This document shows, piece by piece, positions 51,201 through 58,512 of a DNA stretch of 64,000 nt. The stretch comes from Amycolatopsis bartoniae (GTDB taxonomy: Bacteria > Actinomycetota > Actinomycetes > Mycobacteriales > Pseudonocardiaceae). Each line of letters begins with the position of its first letter. Positions within the stretch are counted from its first letter, which is position 1. Below the pieces are notes generated by a model that was not told where the DNA came from, searched no databases, and saw only the letters and a list, made by a program, of their open reading frames with translations. The position numbers and the translations under genes are program-made. The DNA lies in contig NZ_JACHWH010000004.1 in NCBI RefSeq assembly GCF_014191255.1, positions 361,001-425,000 on the forward strand, given 5' to 3'.

Positions 51201-51516
51201 GCGGCTCAAGCACGACGGCACGCTGCCGATCGTCGGGGTCAACACGTTCCGCAACCCGCATCCGGAGGAGGACGAGGTCGAGGTCGAGCTCGCGCGGGCC
51301 ACGGAGGAGGAGAAGCAGTCGCAGCTGCGGCGCGTCGAGGACTTCCAGAAGCGCCACCGCGCGGAGGCCGAGCAGGCGCTGAAGGCGTTGCGGGAGGCGG
51401 CGACCAGCGGGGAGAACGTGTTCGGAGTGCTGATGGACGCGGCACGCGTGTGCACGCTCGGGCAGATCACCGACGCGTTCTTCGAGGTGGGCGGCCAGTA
51501 CCGGCGCAACGTGTAG
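48283..51516 (+). CDS. icmF: Fused isobutyryl-CoA mutase IcmF
   Basis: 1077 residues, matching IcmF, where the B12-binding domain, the G-protein chaperone and the mutase barrel are one chain. B12 binding is marked by SSLFDGHDASINIMRR near residue 20 with the cobalt-ligand His in DGHD. The chaperone P-loop is GITGTGGSGKSSLTDELIRR near 198, with DPTRRRGGGALLGDRIRMNS near 230. The large C-terminal barrel runs from about 560. The enzyme interconverts isobutyryl-CoA and n-butyryl-CoA (and some act on isovaleryl-CoA), linking valine breakdown to fatty acid or polyketide precursors. A 12-bp terminator follows. Confidence 0.95.
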   Translation: MNAPLYKAVHPVRFVTASSLFDGHDASINIMRRILQSQGAEVVHLGHNRSVDEVVTAVIAEDAQGVAISAYQGGHVEYFSYLVELLCERGAGHVRVYGGGGGVIVRDEIELLHSRGVARIFSPDDGLELGLPGMINLMIRECDVDLARQQAGSVDELLSGDVRTLARAITQLQAGALPEDWRNAIADAAKSRTVPVLGITGTGGSGKSSLTDELIRRFRLDQQDKLRIAVLAVDPTRRRGGGALLGDRIRMNSLGSAVYFRSLATRGSTGEIPEGLDDAILACKAAGYDLVIVETPGIGQGDAGIVDHVDHSLYVMTPEFGAASQLEKIDMLDFADAVAINKFERRGAEDARRDVARQLVRNREEFGASPDDMPVFGTSAAKFNDDGVTALYQFLRDLLAGKGLPVTAGTLPHVEGKVSSGASTIIPTSRTRYLAEIADTVRSYHRHTQEQVEAVRERDQLAAAKAALERVNADTTAISELLDEAESRVDGETRRLLEHWQELAESYRGEELVFKVRDKELRTQLWRETLSGNRIPRVALPRYGENGELLSFLRREHLPGYFPYTAGVFPFKREGEDPARMFAGEGDAFRTNRRFKYLSAESEAKRLSTAFDSVTLYGHDPDTRPDIYGKVGTSGVSIASLDDMKALYDGFDLTAPNTSVSMTINGPAPTILAFFLNTAIDQRVDAFRAEHGREPTPEEFAELREWTLHQVRGTVQADILKEDQGQNTCIFSTEFSLRMMADIQEWFIEHGVRNFYSVSISGYHIAEAGANPISQLAFTLANGFTYVESYLARGMHIDDFAPNLSFFFSNGMDAEYSVLGRVARRIWATAMRERYGANERSQKLKYHVQTSGRSLHAQEMSFNDIRTTLQALCALYDNANSLHTNAFDEAITTPTENSVRRAMAIQMIINKEWGLSKNENPLQGSFVIDELTDLVEEAVLTEFDRISERGGVLGAMETGYQRGRIQDESMLYERLKHDGTLPIVGVNTFRNPHPEEDEVEVELARATEEEKQSQLRRVEDFQKRHRAEAEQALKALREAATSGENVFGVLMDAARVCTLGQITDAFFEVGGQYRRNV

Positions 51517-51522
51517 CCCGGT

Positions 51523-51553
51523 GGGAGGGGGCGCGCACCCTGCGCCCCCTCCC
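51523..51553. terminator. Bidirectional terminator after icmF
   Basis: GGGAGGGGGCGC and GCGCCCCCTCCC form a perfect 12-bp stem with a 7-nt loop, between convergent genes. Confidence 0.85.
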
Positions 51554-51564
51554 GCCCTGCCGCC

Positions 51565-51903
51565 TCAACCGAGGGGCTGCGGTTTTCCCCCGTCGAGCAG
51601 GCCGTAGGGCAGGATGCTGTCCGGGGTTCCGGTGATGGCTCCGGCCGGGTTGTTCATCAACCCGGTGACGAAGTTCGCACCACTGCCGTTGGGTGAGGGC
51701 AGCAGGAAGCTCAGCGTGCCTGCCCCACCGGCCAGGCTGTTGACCAGGTCACCGACGCCGCCCAGCCCAGCGGGGTTTTCGGCGCGCGGCCCCGGGTCGG
51801 TGACGCGCGTGCCGCTGTCGGCGGCGAAAGCGGGGGCGGACGTGGCCGCGGCCAGTCCCGCGGCGAGCACGGCGGCGCCTGCCCACCGGCTGATCTTCGG
51901 CAT
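51565..51903 (-). CDS. Small secreted protein
   Basis: 112 residues. A Sec signal peptide is obvious: KISRW, then AGAAVLAAGLAAATSAPAFA with cleavage after FAA. The mature part is Gly/Pro/Asn-rich (GLGGVGDLVNSLAGGAGTLS) and contains no cysteine, so it is not a lipoprotein. It is probably an exported structural or cell-wall associated protein of actinobacterial type; no family recognised. ATG 51903 follows GAGGAGAACCGGAAA, a good ribosome-binding site. Confidence 0.75.
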   Translation of the reverse strand: MPKISRWAGAAVLAAGLAAATSAPAFAADSGTRVTDPGPRAENPAGLGGVGDLVNSLAGGAGTLSFLLPSPNGSGANFVTGLMNNPAGAITGTPDSILPYGLLDGGKPQPLG

Positions 51904-52053
51904 TTTCCGGTTCTCCTCAGTGTCAGTGTCGGTGTTGCTGGGGCTTCAATCGTTGTGCCGCCTGCTGAAACGGACCACTCGAAACGGCCTCCCGCACCCG
52001 ATCGGGCGGTGCGGGCGGGAATACGCGGCGGAACCGGGGAGTTGCGCGCAGGT

Positions 52054-52872
52054 ATGGAGTACGGCATCGCGACGTTCGTGACCGACGAGACCATCCAGCC
52101 GGCCCCGCTGGCGCGTGCCCTGGAGGAACGCGGCTTCGACTCGGTGTTCCTCGCCGAGCACTCGCACATCCCGGTCAGCCGGGAAACCCCGTACGAGGGC
52201 GGCGGCGAGCTGCCCCGCCAGTACTACCGCACGCTGGACCCGTTCGTGGCGCTGGCCGCGATGGCGCCGGTCACCGAGCGCCTGCTGCTGGCCACCGGGG
52301 TGGCGCTGCAGATCCAGCGCGACGTGATCCACACCGCGAAGGAGGTCGCGAGCCTCGACCTGATCTCCGGCGGCCGCGTGCTGTTCGGCGTGGGCGTGGG
52401 CTGGAACCGCGAGGAGATGCGCAACCACGGCACCGACCCGCGCACGCGTGGCGCGCTGCTGAACGAGCAGATCGAGGCGCTCAAGGCGATCTGGACACAG
52501 GACCAGGCGACATACTCCGGTGAACACATCTCGTTCGACCCGATCTTCTCCTGGCCCAAGCCGGTGCAGAAGCCGCACCCGCCGGTCTACGTCGGCGGGG
52601 AGAGCCCCAAGGCGCTGGACCGGCTGCTCAAGCACGGCGACGCCTGGCTGCTGCGTGGCTGGACCGACCCCGCCGAGGTCAAGCGGGTCCGGTCGTGGCT
52701 CGCCGACAACGGCAGGCCGGATGTGCCGTTCACCGTCTTCGCCGCCGATCCGGACAGGGCCAAGGTCGAGCAGTACGCCGAGGCCGGCGTGGAGCGGGTC
52801 ACGTTCCTGCTGCCGAGCCTGCCCGAGGCCGGGACGCTCGCCAAGCTCGACGAGTTCGCGGCGCTGCGGTGA
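52054..52872 (+). CDS. F420-dependent LLM-class oxidoreductase (first of three)
   Basis: 272 residues of the luciferase-like monooxygenase (LLM) fold, typically using F420 or FMN. GFDSVFLAEHSHIPVSRET near residue 30 and GVGVGWNREEMRNHGTDPRT near 112 are the strongest conserved blocks. The ATG at 52054 begins MEYGIATFVTDET. It shares its C-terminal codons with the next gene by a GTGA overlap. The next protein is a close paralogue; the two are probably a tandem duplication. The substrate is unknown. Confidence 0.9.
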   Translation: MEYGIATFVTDETIQPAPLARALEERGFDSVFLAEHSHIPVSRETPYEGGGELPRQYYRTLDPFVALAAMAPVTERLLLATGVALQIQRDVIHTAKEVASLDLISGGRVLFGVGVGWNREEMRNHGTDPRTRGALLNEQIEALKAIWTQDQATYSGEHISFDPIFSWPKPVQKPHPPVYVGGESPKALDRLLKHGDAWLLRGWTDPAEVKRVRSWLADNGRPDVPFTVFAADPDRAKVEQYAEAGVERVTFLLPSLPEAGTLAKLDEFAALR

Positions 52873-53723
52873 AGCTGGGCATCAGCACCTTCGTCACCGA
52901 CGAGAGCATGTCCGCGGCCGCGCTGGCGCGGGCGGCCGAGGAGCGCGGGTTCGACGCGTTGTTCCTCGCCGAGCACTCGCACATCCCGGTCAGCCGCGAG
53001 ACGCCGTACCCGCTCGGCAGCGAGCTGCCCCGGCAGTACTTCCGCGCCGCGGACCCGTTCGTGGCGCTGGCCGCGGCCGCGTCGGTGACCACCACGCTGC
53101 GTCTGGGCACGGGCGTGAGCCTGCTGGTCCAGCGTGACGTGATCCACACCGCGAAGGCCGTCGCGAGCCTGGACCTCGTGTCCGGCGGGCGGGTGATCTA
53201 CGGCGTCGGCGTGGGCTGGAACCGTGAGGAGATGCGCAACCACGGCACCGACCCGCGTACCCGCGGGCGGCTGCTCGACGAGCGCATCGAAGCCCTGCGC
53301 GCGATCTGGAAGAACGACGAGGCGAGCTACTCCGGGCAGTACGTCCGCTTCGACCCGATCTTCTCCTGGCCCAAGCCTTCGCCGCTCCCACCGGTCTACA
53401 TCGGAGGCAACAGCGAGGCCGCCGCGGACCGCGCCCGGCGGCTCGGCGACGGCTGGCTGCCCAACGCCGTGCGCGATCCCGCGCAGGTTCCCGCCCAGCT
53501 CGCTCTGGTGGCGGACACTGGGTTGCCGGTGACCGCGACTTCGGCGCCGCCGGACGAGCGGTTGCTCGCCGCCTACGCCGAGGCGGGCGCCGAGCGCGTC
53601 ACCTTCTCGGTGGCGCCGGCACCGGAAGCGGACACGCTGCGCAGGCTCGACGAGCTCGCGCCGCTGCTCCGGAAAGTGGGTAGGTTGGGCACATCCGCAG
53701 TCAGAAAGGTTGATGAGGCGTGA
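52869..53723 (+). CDS. F420-dependent LLM-class oxidoreductase (second of three)
   Basis: 284 residues, close to the preceding protein along its whole length, with identical AEHSHIPVSRETPY and VGVGWNREEMRNHGTDPRTR. A divergent C-terminal extension follows (ELAPLLRKVGRLGTSAVRK). The GTG at 52869 overlaps the first LLM gene by 4 bp, and its own stop overlaps the third gene by 4 bp. This is a three-gene coupled operon, so the products are probably co-expressed. Substrate unknown. Confidence 0.9.
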   Translation: MKLGISTFVTDESMSAAALARAAEERGFDALFLAEHSHIPVSRETPYPLGSELPRQYFRAADPFVALAAAASVTTTLRLGTGVSLLVQRDVIHTAKAVASLDLVSGGRVIYGVGVGWNREEMRNHGTDPRTRGRLLDERIEALRAIWKNDEASYSGQYVRFDPIFSWPKPSPLPPVYIGGNSEAAADRARRLGDGWLPNAVRDPAQVPAQLALVADTGLPVTATSAPPDERLLAAYAEAGAERVTFSVAPAPEADTLRRLDELAPLLRKVGRLGTSAVRKVDEA

Positions 53724-54709
53724 GTGACGTTCAGATCGGCATCGCGGCGGCGCTGGAGCAGTTCTCGCCGCGCGAGTCCATCGAGCTGGCCGCGCTGGCC
53801 GAGCAGCACGGGTTCTCCGGGCAGATGGCCGCCGACCACTTCCAGCCGTGGGTGCCGCAGCAGGGGCAGGCGTCGTTCGTGTGGAGCGTGCTCGCCTCGC
53901 TCGCCGAGAACACCACCGGTGACCTCGGTCCCGGTGTGACGTGCCCGTCGTTCCGGCTGCACCCGGCGATGGTCGCGCAGGCCGCCGCCACGCTCGAAGC
54001 CACGTACCCCGGCCGCACGTGGCTGGGCATCGGCTCCGGCGAGGCGCTCAACGAGCACATCATCGGCGGCTACTGGCCGGAGGCGCCGGAGCGCGTGCGC
54101 CGCATGTTCGAGGCGCTGGAGATCATCCGCAAGCTGTTCACCGGCAAGGACGTCAAGCACTCCGGCGAGTTCTTCAAGCTGCACACCACGCGGCTGTGGA
54201 CGCTGCCGGACACCCCGCCGCCGGTGTACATCGCCTCCGCGGGCCCGTACACCTCACGCAAGACCGGCGAGCTGGCCGACGGGCTCATCACGCCCGGCGC
54301 CTCGATCGACAAGCTGGCCGGCATCCTCGACAACTTCGGCCAGGGCGCGCGCAAGGCGGGCAAGGACCCCGACACCATGCCGAAGCTGCTGCAGGTGCAC
54401 CTGTCGTGGGCGCCCACCGACGAGGAGGCGCTGGCCAACGCGATGGACCAGTGGCCCAACGGCGGGATGAAGTTCCCGAAGGCCGACGTGCGCTCCCCGT
54501 TCGACTTCGCGCAGATGGCGAAGCTGGTGCGCGAGGAGGACTTCGAGGGCCGCATGGTCATCTCGTCCGACCCCGACGTGCACCGCGCCTCGCTGCAGAA
54601 GTACGTCGACGCCGGGTTCAACCGGATCTACGTGCACAACGTGGGCCGCAACCAGAAGGAGTGGATCGAGGTCTTCGGCCGCGAAGTGCTGCCGAAGCTC
54701 AAGGGCTGA
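53720..54709 (+). CDS. F420-dependent LLM oxidoreductase, F420-G6PD-like (third of three)
   Basis: 329 residues of a different LLM subfamily, close to F420-dependent glucose-6-phosphate dehydrogenase relatives. Conserved blocks: GFSGQMAADHFQPWVPQQGQ near residue 34, TWLGIGSGEALNEHIIGGYW near 98, and PVYIASAGPYTSRKTGELADG near 172. True Fgd1 supplies reduced F420; whether this one takes a sugar phosphate is not clear. The GTG at 53720 overlaps the previous stop (GTGA). Its 3' end overlaps the convergent serine hydrolase by 11 bp. Confidence 0.9.
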   Translation: MSDVQIGIAAALEQFSPRESIELAALAEQHGFSGQMAADHFQPWVPQQGQASFVWSVLASLAENTTGDLGPGVTCPSFRLHPAMVAQAAATLEATYPGRTWLGIGSGEALNEHIIGGYWPEAPERVRRMFEALEIIRKLFTGKDVKHSGEFFKLHTTRLWTLPDTPPPVYIASAGPYTSRKTGELADGLITPGASIDKLAGILDNFGQGARKAGKDPDTMPKLLQVHLSWAPTDEEALANAMDQWPNGGMKFPKADVRSPFDFAQMAKLVREEDFEGRMVISSDPDVHRASLQKYVDAGFNRIYVHNVGRNQKEWIEVFGREVLPKLKG

Positions 54710-55634
54710 CCACGGACGCGAGCTGGGCGGTGCCGTTCGTGAGGGCTCTGCCCAGCGCGCGGTAGTAGCCCAGCGGCGCCGAGGTCAGCACCACCACGAC
54801 GTAGCGGGAGTCCTGCCCGACCAGCCCGGTGGTGTTGTAGTAGGCCGTCGAGCCGCTGCTGCCCCAGCCCTGCTTGATCGCCCACGTGGTGCCGGGCAGG
54901 CCGTCGGGGATGCCGAAGTACTGGTCGGTGCCGTCCGCGCCGTCGCGTGACGCGTGGTACAGCGCGTCGTAGATCAGGTCGTGCGCGGCGGCCGGGACGT
55001 CGTCGGCGAGGTACCGGTAGACGGTGACGAGGTCGGCGGCGGTCACCTTCGTGTCGCCCCACTCACCGGCCGTCGCGGGCGAGCTCGTGCTGGTCAGGCC
55101 CATCAGCTCCACGTCACGCGTGATGATCGCGGACCCGCCGTCGCCGACCCAGAACGAGCTGGCGATGGCGTCGTCGCTGGCCGAGAGCATCCGGGTGATC
55201 CGGTTCCGCGTCGCGGTGTCGGGCAGGGCCCAGTCGTTCCGCGCGAGCAGGTCGATGGCGATCAGCAGCTTGACCACGGACATGCTGGAGAACGTGGCGT
55301 CGGCGTTCAGGCTGGTCACCGTGGTGCCCGTGGCCCGGTCGAACACCTCCAGGCCGACCTTCGCGCCGGGCACCGACCGCCGGACGGCCTGCTGGACGCG
55401 TTCGGCGAGCGCCGCCGACTCCGCGGGCGAGAGGGCCGGGGTGGGCGTGGGTGTCGGCGTCGACTGGGTCTTCAGCGCCGGGGCGGTGGTTTCCGTGGTG
55501 GGTTCGGCCGTGGTCACCTGTGCGCTCGCCGCCGCCACCTGAGCCGGGTCGTGCACGACCGAGACCACCAGCATGACGGCGGCGCCGACGGCGACCGCTC
55601 CGAGGACGGCCCGGGCGGCCGCTGCGCGTTTCAC
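54699..55634 (-). CDS. Membrane-anchored serine hydrolase, beta-lactamase/DD-peptidase type
   Basis: 311 residues. An N-terminal transmembrane or uncleaved signal segment (AAARAVLGAVAVGAAVMLVVSVV) is followed by a Thr/Pro-rich linker (QSTPTPTPTP) and a penicillin-binding-fold domain. The SxxK motif is MSVVKLLIAI near residue 115, and a K-x-G-like segment IKQGWGSSG appears near 262. Such secreted serine hydrolases modify cell-wall peptides or hydrolyse beta-lactams; they are common in Pseudonocardiaceae. Two Cys are absent, so it is not a lipoprotein. Upstream 115 bp lead to kstR. Confidence 0.85.
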   Translation of the reverse strand: MKRAAAARAVLGAVAVGAAVMLVVSVVHDPAQVAAASAQVTTAEPTTETTAPALKTQSTPTPTPTPALSPAESAALAERVQQAVRRSVPGAKVGLEVFDRATGTTVTSLNADATFSSMSVVKLLIAIDLLARNDWALPDTATRNRITRMLSASDDAIASSFWVGDGGSAIITRDVELMGLTSTSSPATAGEWGDTKVTAADLVTVYRYLADDVPAAAHDLIYDALYHASRDGADGTDQYFGIPDGLPGTTWAIKQGWGSSGSTAYYNTTGLVGQDSRYVVVVLTSAPLGYYRALGRALTNGTAQLASVVSP

Positions 55635-55749
55635 ACCCGGTCAAACTCGTCACCCGATCGGCTTGTTGCCGCTTCCCGGAGATACAAACGCAATGCTCAG
55701 GGGACTGACAGCGCGCACACAGGCAAGATCACCTTCCGCGCGCGGATGA

Positions 55750-56376
55750 TCACTGCGCGGCGGGACGGTCCAGCAACAGGTGCACCGACAGCTCCAGCCG
55801 CGCGGCGACGTCGGCCGCCGAAGCGCGCCGGGTGACCCAGGCGACGAGGTTCGCCATCCACACGTCGGCGATGAGGTGGAAGACCGCCCTGTCGTGCTCC
55901 GTCGGGTCCTCGATCCGCATCGCCTTGGCGAACATGTCCTCCATGAGCCTGCCGACCTGCTCGACCTCGGCCGCGGCGGTGGTGTCGGCGAACATGAACG
56001 CGCGCACCATCGCCTCGGTCAGGTGCGGGTCGCGCTGCATCATCCGCGTGTTGCGGTTGAGCACGAACACGAGCCGCTCACCCGGGGTCTCGCCGGGGAT
56101 GGCGCTGCGCTCCAGCTTCTCCTTGGCGCGCTCGAACTCCCGGGACAGTCCCGACACCAGCAGGTGGATCTTCGACGGGAAGTACCGGTACAGCGTGCCC
56201 AGCGCGACGTCGGCCTTGTCGGCGACCGCGCGCATCTGCACCGCGTCGTAGCCGCCCTTGGAGGCCAGCGCCAGCGTGGCGTCGATGATGCGCCGGCGCC
56301 GGTCCCGCTGCGCGGCGGAACCCAGCTCGTCGCCCAGCCCGTTCCTGGTCTGGGATGTCCTCGTCCTACCGGCCAT
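55750..56376 (-). CDS. kstR: KstR, TetR-family repressor of sterol catabolism
   Basis: 208 residues. The helix-turn-helix region IIDATLALASKGGYDAVQMR with AVADKADVALGTLYRYFPSK is nearly as in mycobacterial KstR, as is EAMVRAFMFADTTAAAEVEQ and the ending WVTRRASAADVAARLELSVHLL. KstR represses the large cholesterol regulon and is released by a 3-oxo-cholestenoyl-CoA-type ligand. It is divergent from the double acyl-CoA dehydrogenase and has a 13-of-14 match to its own box just upstream, so it is probably autoregulated. ATG 56376. Confidence 0.93.
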   Translation of the reverse strand: MAGRTRTSQTRNGLGDELGSAAQRDRRRRIIDATLALASKGGYDAVQMRAVADKADVALGTLYRYFPSKIHLLVSGLSREFERAKEKLERSAIPGETPGERLVFVLNRNTRMMQRDPHLTEAMVRAFMFADTTAAAEVEQVGRLMEDMFAKAMRIEDPTEHDRAVFHLIADVWMANLVAWVTRRASAADVAARLELSVHLLLDRPAAQ

Positions 56377-56388
56377 CGACCTCTACTC

Positions 56389-56459
56389 CGAAACTTGTTC
56401 CACTGTCTGCGCACAGCTTACCTAACGGACCTTCTTCGAAAAAACTGAAACACGTTCTA
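56389..56459. promoter_or_regulatory. Two KstR boxes in the kstR-fadE34 intergenic region
   Basis: CGAAACTTGTTCCA (56389-56402) and TGAAACACGTTCTA (56446-56459) fit TNNAACNNGTTNNA, the second at all positions and the first except its first base. The second directly overlaps the -10 of the dehydrogenase gene. Confidence 0.85.
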
Positions 56460-56463
56460 TAGT
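56458..56463 (+). promoter_or_regulatory. Leaderless -10 element TATAGT
   Basis: TATAGT ends 6 nt before the ATG at 56470 and overlaps the downstream KstR box, so repressor and polymerase compete. Confidence 0.55.
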
Positions 56464-56469
56464 TGGTTC

Positions 56470-58479
56470 ATGGCCATCGCGGTAACGGCGGAGCAACGGG
56501 CGTGGGCGGAGTCGGTCGGCAGCGGTGCGGTCGGCGAGCTGTGCTCGGTGGCGCTGCCCGAGGAGCTGGGCGGAGCGGGCGGCACGGTGACCGACCTCGC
56601 GGTGGGGCTCGAAGCCGCGGCCGCCGCGCTGGCGCCCGGACCGCTGTTCGGGACCGTCCTCGCCGGACTGGTCCTGGCCCGCGAACCGGACTCGACGCCG
56701 GCGAAGGAGCTGGTCCCGGCGCTCGCGGACGGCAGCGCGCGGGCGGCTGTCGCGTTCGGACCGGGTTCGGTCATCGCGACGCCGACCGAGGACGGGTTCC
56801 GGGTGTGCGGCCGGACGGACCCGGTGCTGGACGCGGATTCCGCGGCACACCTCGTCCTGGCGGCGGACTCCGCGGGCGAGACGGTCTGGTTCGTCCTGCC
56901 GCCGCGGTCGGTCGAGACGGCCGAGGGGTTCGACCTGACCCGCGAGGTCGGATTCCTGGTGCTGGACGAGGAAGTGCCACGCTCGGCGGTGCTGGCCGGC
57001 CCGCCGGTCGCGGAGCTGGCCGCGACGCTCGCCGCGGCCGAGGCGGCCGGTATCGCGGGCTGGTGCGTGCGGACAGCGAGCGAGTACGCGAAGGTGCGTG
57101 AGCAGTTCGGCAAGCCCATCGGCTCGTTCCAGGCGGTCAAGCACCTGTGTGCGGAGATGCTGTGCCGCGCGGAGCTCGCCGCGGCGCTGGCGTGGGACGC
57201 GGCCGAGGCCGGCGGGGCGCATCCGCTCGCGTCGGCGGTCGCGGCCGCGGGTGCGCTGGACGCCGCGGTCGACAACGCGAAGGACTGCATCCAGGTCCTC
57301 GGCGGCATCGGCTTCACGTGGGAGCACGACGCGCACCGGTACCTGCGGCGCGCGGTCACGCTGCGGCAGCTGCTCGGTGGCTCCGGGCGGTGGCGCCGCC
57401 GTGCCGCGGAGCTGGCGCTCGCCGGTGAGCGGCGGGAGCTGGGGCTGGTCGTGGACTCGGATCCCGTTGTGCGGGAAGAGGTCGCGAAGATCGTGGCTTC
57501 GCCCGAACGGCTGGCCGAAAGCGGTTACCTGATGCCGCACTGGCCGCGGCCGTACGGGCTCGGCGCGGATCCTGCGCGGCAGCTGGTGATCGACGCCGAA
57601 CTGCGCCGGGCCGGGGTCCGGCGCCCGGACCTGGTGATCGGCGCGTGGGCGGTGCCCACGATCCTCGAACACGGCACCGACGAGCAACGCGCACGGTTCG
57701 CCGGGCCGACGTTGCGGGGCGAGATCACGTGGTGCCAGCTGTTCTCCGAACCCGAGGCGGGTTCGGACCTCGCGTCGTTGCGCACCAAAGCGACCAAAGT
57801 GGACGGTGGCTGGCGGCTGTCCGGGCAGAAGGTGTGGACCTCGCTGGCCCACGAGGCGGACTGGGCGATCTGCCTCGCCCGGACCGACCCGGAAGCGCCG
57901 AAGCACCGCGGGATCACGTATTTCCTTGTCGACATGACGTCTCCGGGGATCGAGATCCGGCCGTTGCGGGAGATCACCGGGGACGTGATGTTCAACGAGG
58001 TGTTCCTCGACGACGTGTTCGTGCCCGACTCCGACGTCGTCGGCGAGGTGCACGGCGGCTGGCGCCTGGCTCGGACGACGCTCGCCAACGAGCGGGTGGC
58101 GATGGGCAGCGGCACCTCGGTCGGCGAGGCGGTGGAGGAGTTGCTGTCCGCGGTGAGCTCGCCGGACGCCGCCGGGCTGGAACGGCTGGGCGCGCTGGTG
58201 GTCGAGGGCACGGCCTGTTCGCTGCTCGACCTGCGGGCCACACTCCGGCGGCTCGCGGGACAGGACCCGGGCGCGGAGTCGAGCGTGCGCAAGCTCGTCG
58301 GCGTGCGGCACCGGCAGGCCGTCGCCGAGGCGGCACTGGACCTGCGCGGCCCGGCGGGTGCCGTGGACGCGGCGGCGCAGCACGAGTTCCTGCTGACGCG
58401 GTGCCTGAGCATCGCGGGCGGCACCACGCAGGTGCTGCTCACCGTGGCGGCGGAGCGGCTGCTCGGACTGCCTCGCTGA
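56470..58479 (+). CDS. Double-domain acyl-CoA dehydrogenase (FadE34-like)
   Basis: 669 residues containing two acyl-CoA dehydrogenase units. The first has REQFGKPIGSFQAVKH near residue 212 and IGFTWEHDAHRYLRRA near 277; the second has LFSEPEAGSDLASLRTKA near 427 and IAGGTTQVLLTVAAERLLG at the end. Mycobacterial FadE34 has the same two-domain build and sits next to kstR. There it acts on the steroid C5 side chain as CoA thioester. The linkage here suggests the same role in bile acid or sterol side-chain oxidation. Its promoter is under KstR control by sequence. Confidence 0.92.
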   Translation: MAIAVTAEQRAWAESVGSGAVGELCSVALPEELGGAGGTVTDLAVGLEAAAAALAPGPLFGTVLAGLVLAREPDSTPAKELVPALADGSARAAVAFGPGSVIATPTEDGFRVCGRTDPVLDADSAAHLVLAADSAGETVWFVLPPRSVETAEGFDLTREVGFLVLDEEVPRSAVLAGPPVAELAATLAAAEAAGIAGWCVRTASEYAKVREQFGKPIGSFQAVKHLCAEMLCRAELAAALAWDAAEAGGAHPLASAVAAAGALDAAVDNAKDCIQVLGGIGFTWEHDAHRYLRRAVTLRQLLGGSGRWRRRAAELALAGERRELGLVVDSDPVVREEVAKIVASPERLAESGYLMPHWPRPYGLGADPARQLVIDAELRRAGVRRPDLVIGAWAVPTILEHGTDEQRARFAGPTLRGEITWCQLFSEPEAGSDLASLRTKATKVDGGWRLSGQKVWTSLAHEADWAICLARTDPEAPKHRGITYFLVDMTSPGIEIRPLREITGDVMFNEVFLDDVFVPDSDVVGEVHGGWRLARTTLANERVAMGSGTSVGEAVEELLSAVSSPDAAGLERLGALVVEGTACSLLDLRATLRRLAGQDPGAESSVRKLVGVRHRQAVAEAALDLRGPAGAVDAAAQHEFLLTRCLSIAGGTTQVLLTVAAERLLGLPR

Positions 58480-58499
58480 AAACTGTCGGTGGTCCCGCC

Positions 58500-58505
58500 T
58501 AGGGT
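58500..58505 (+). promoter_or_regulatory. Leaderless -10 element TAGGGT
   Basis: TAGGGT ends 7 nt before the GTG at 58513, with no Shine-Dalgarno, as at 1472 and 14313. Confidence 0.5.
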
Positions 58506-58512
58506 GGGGCCC

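Noticed and set aside
47575-51357. 1260-codon minus-strand frame opposite icmF
   Set aside because: Shadow of icmF with no recognisable motif; icmF has the complete expected domain order.
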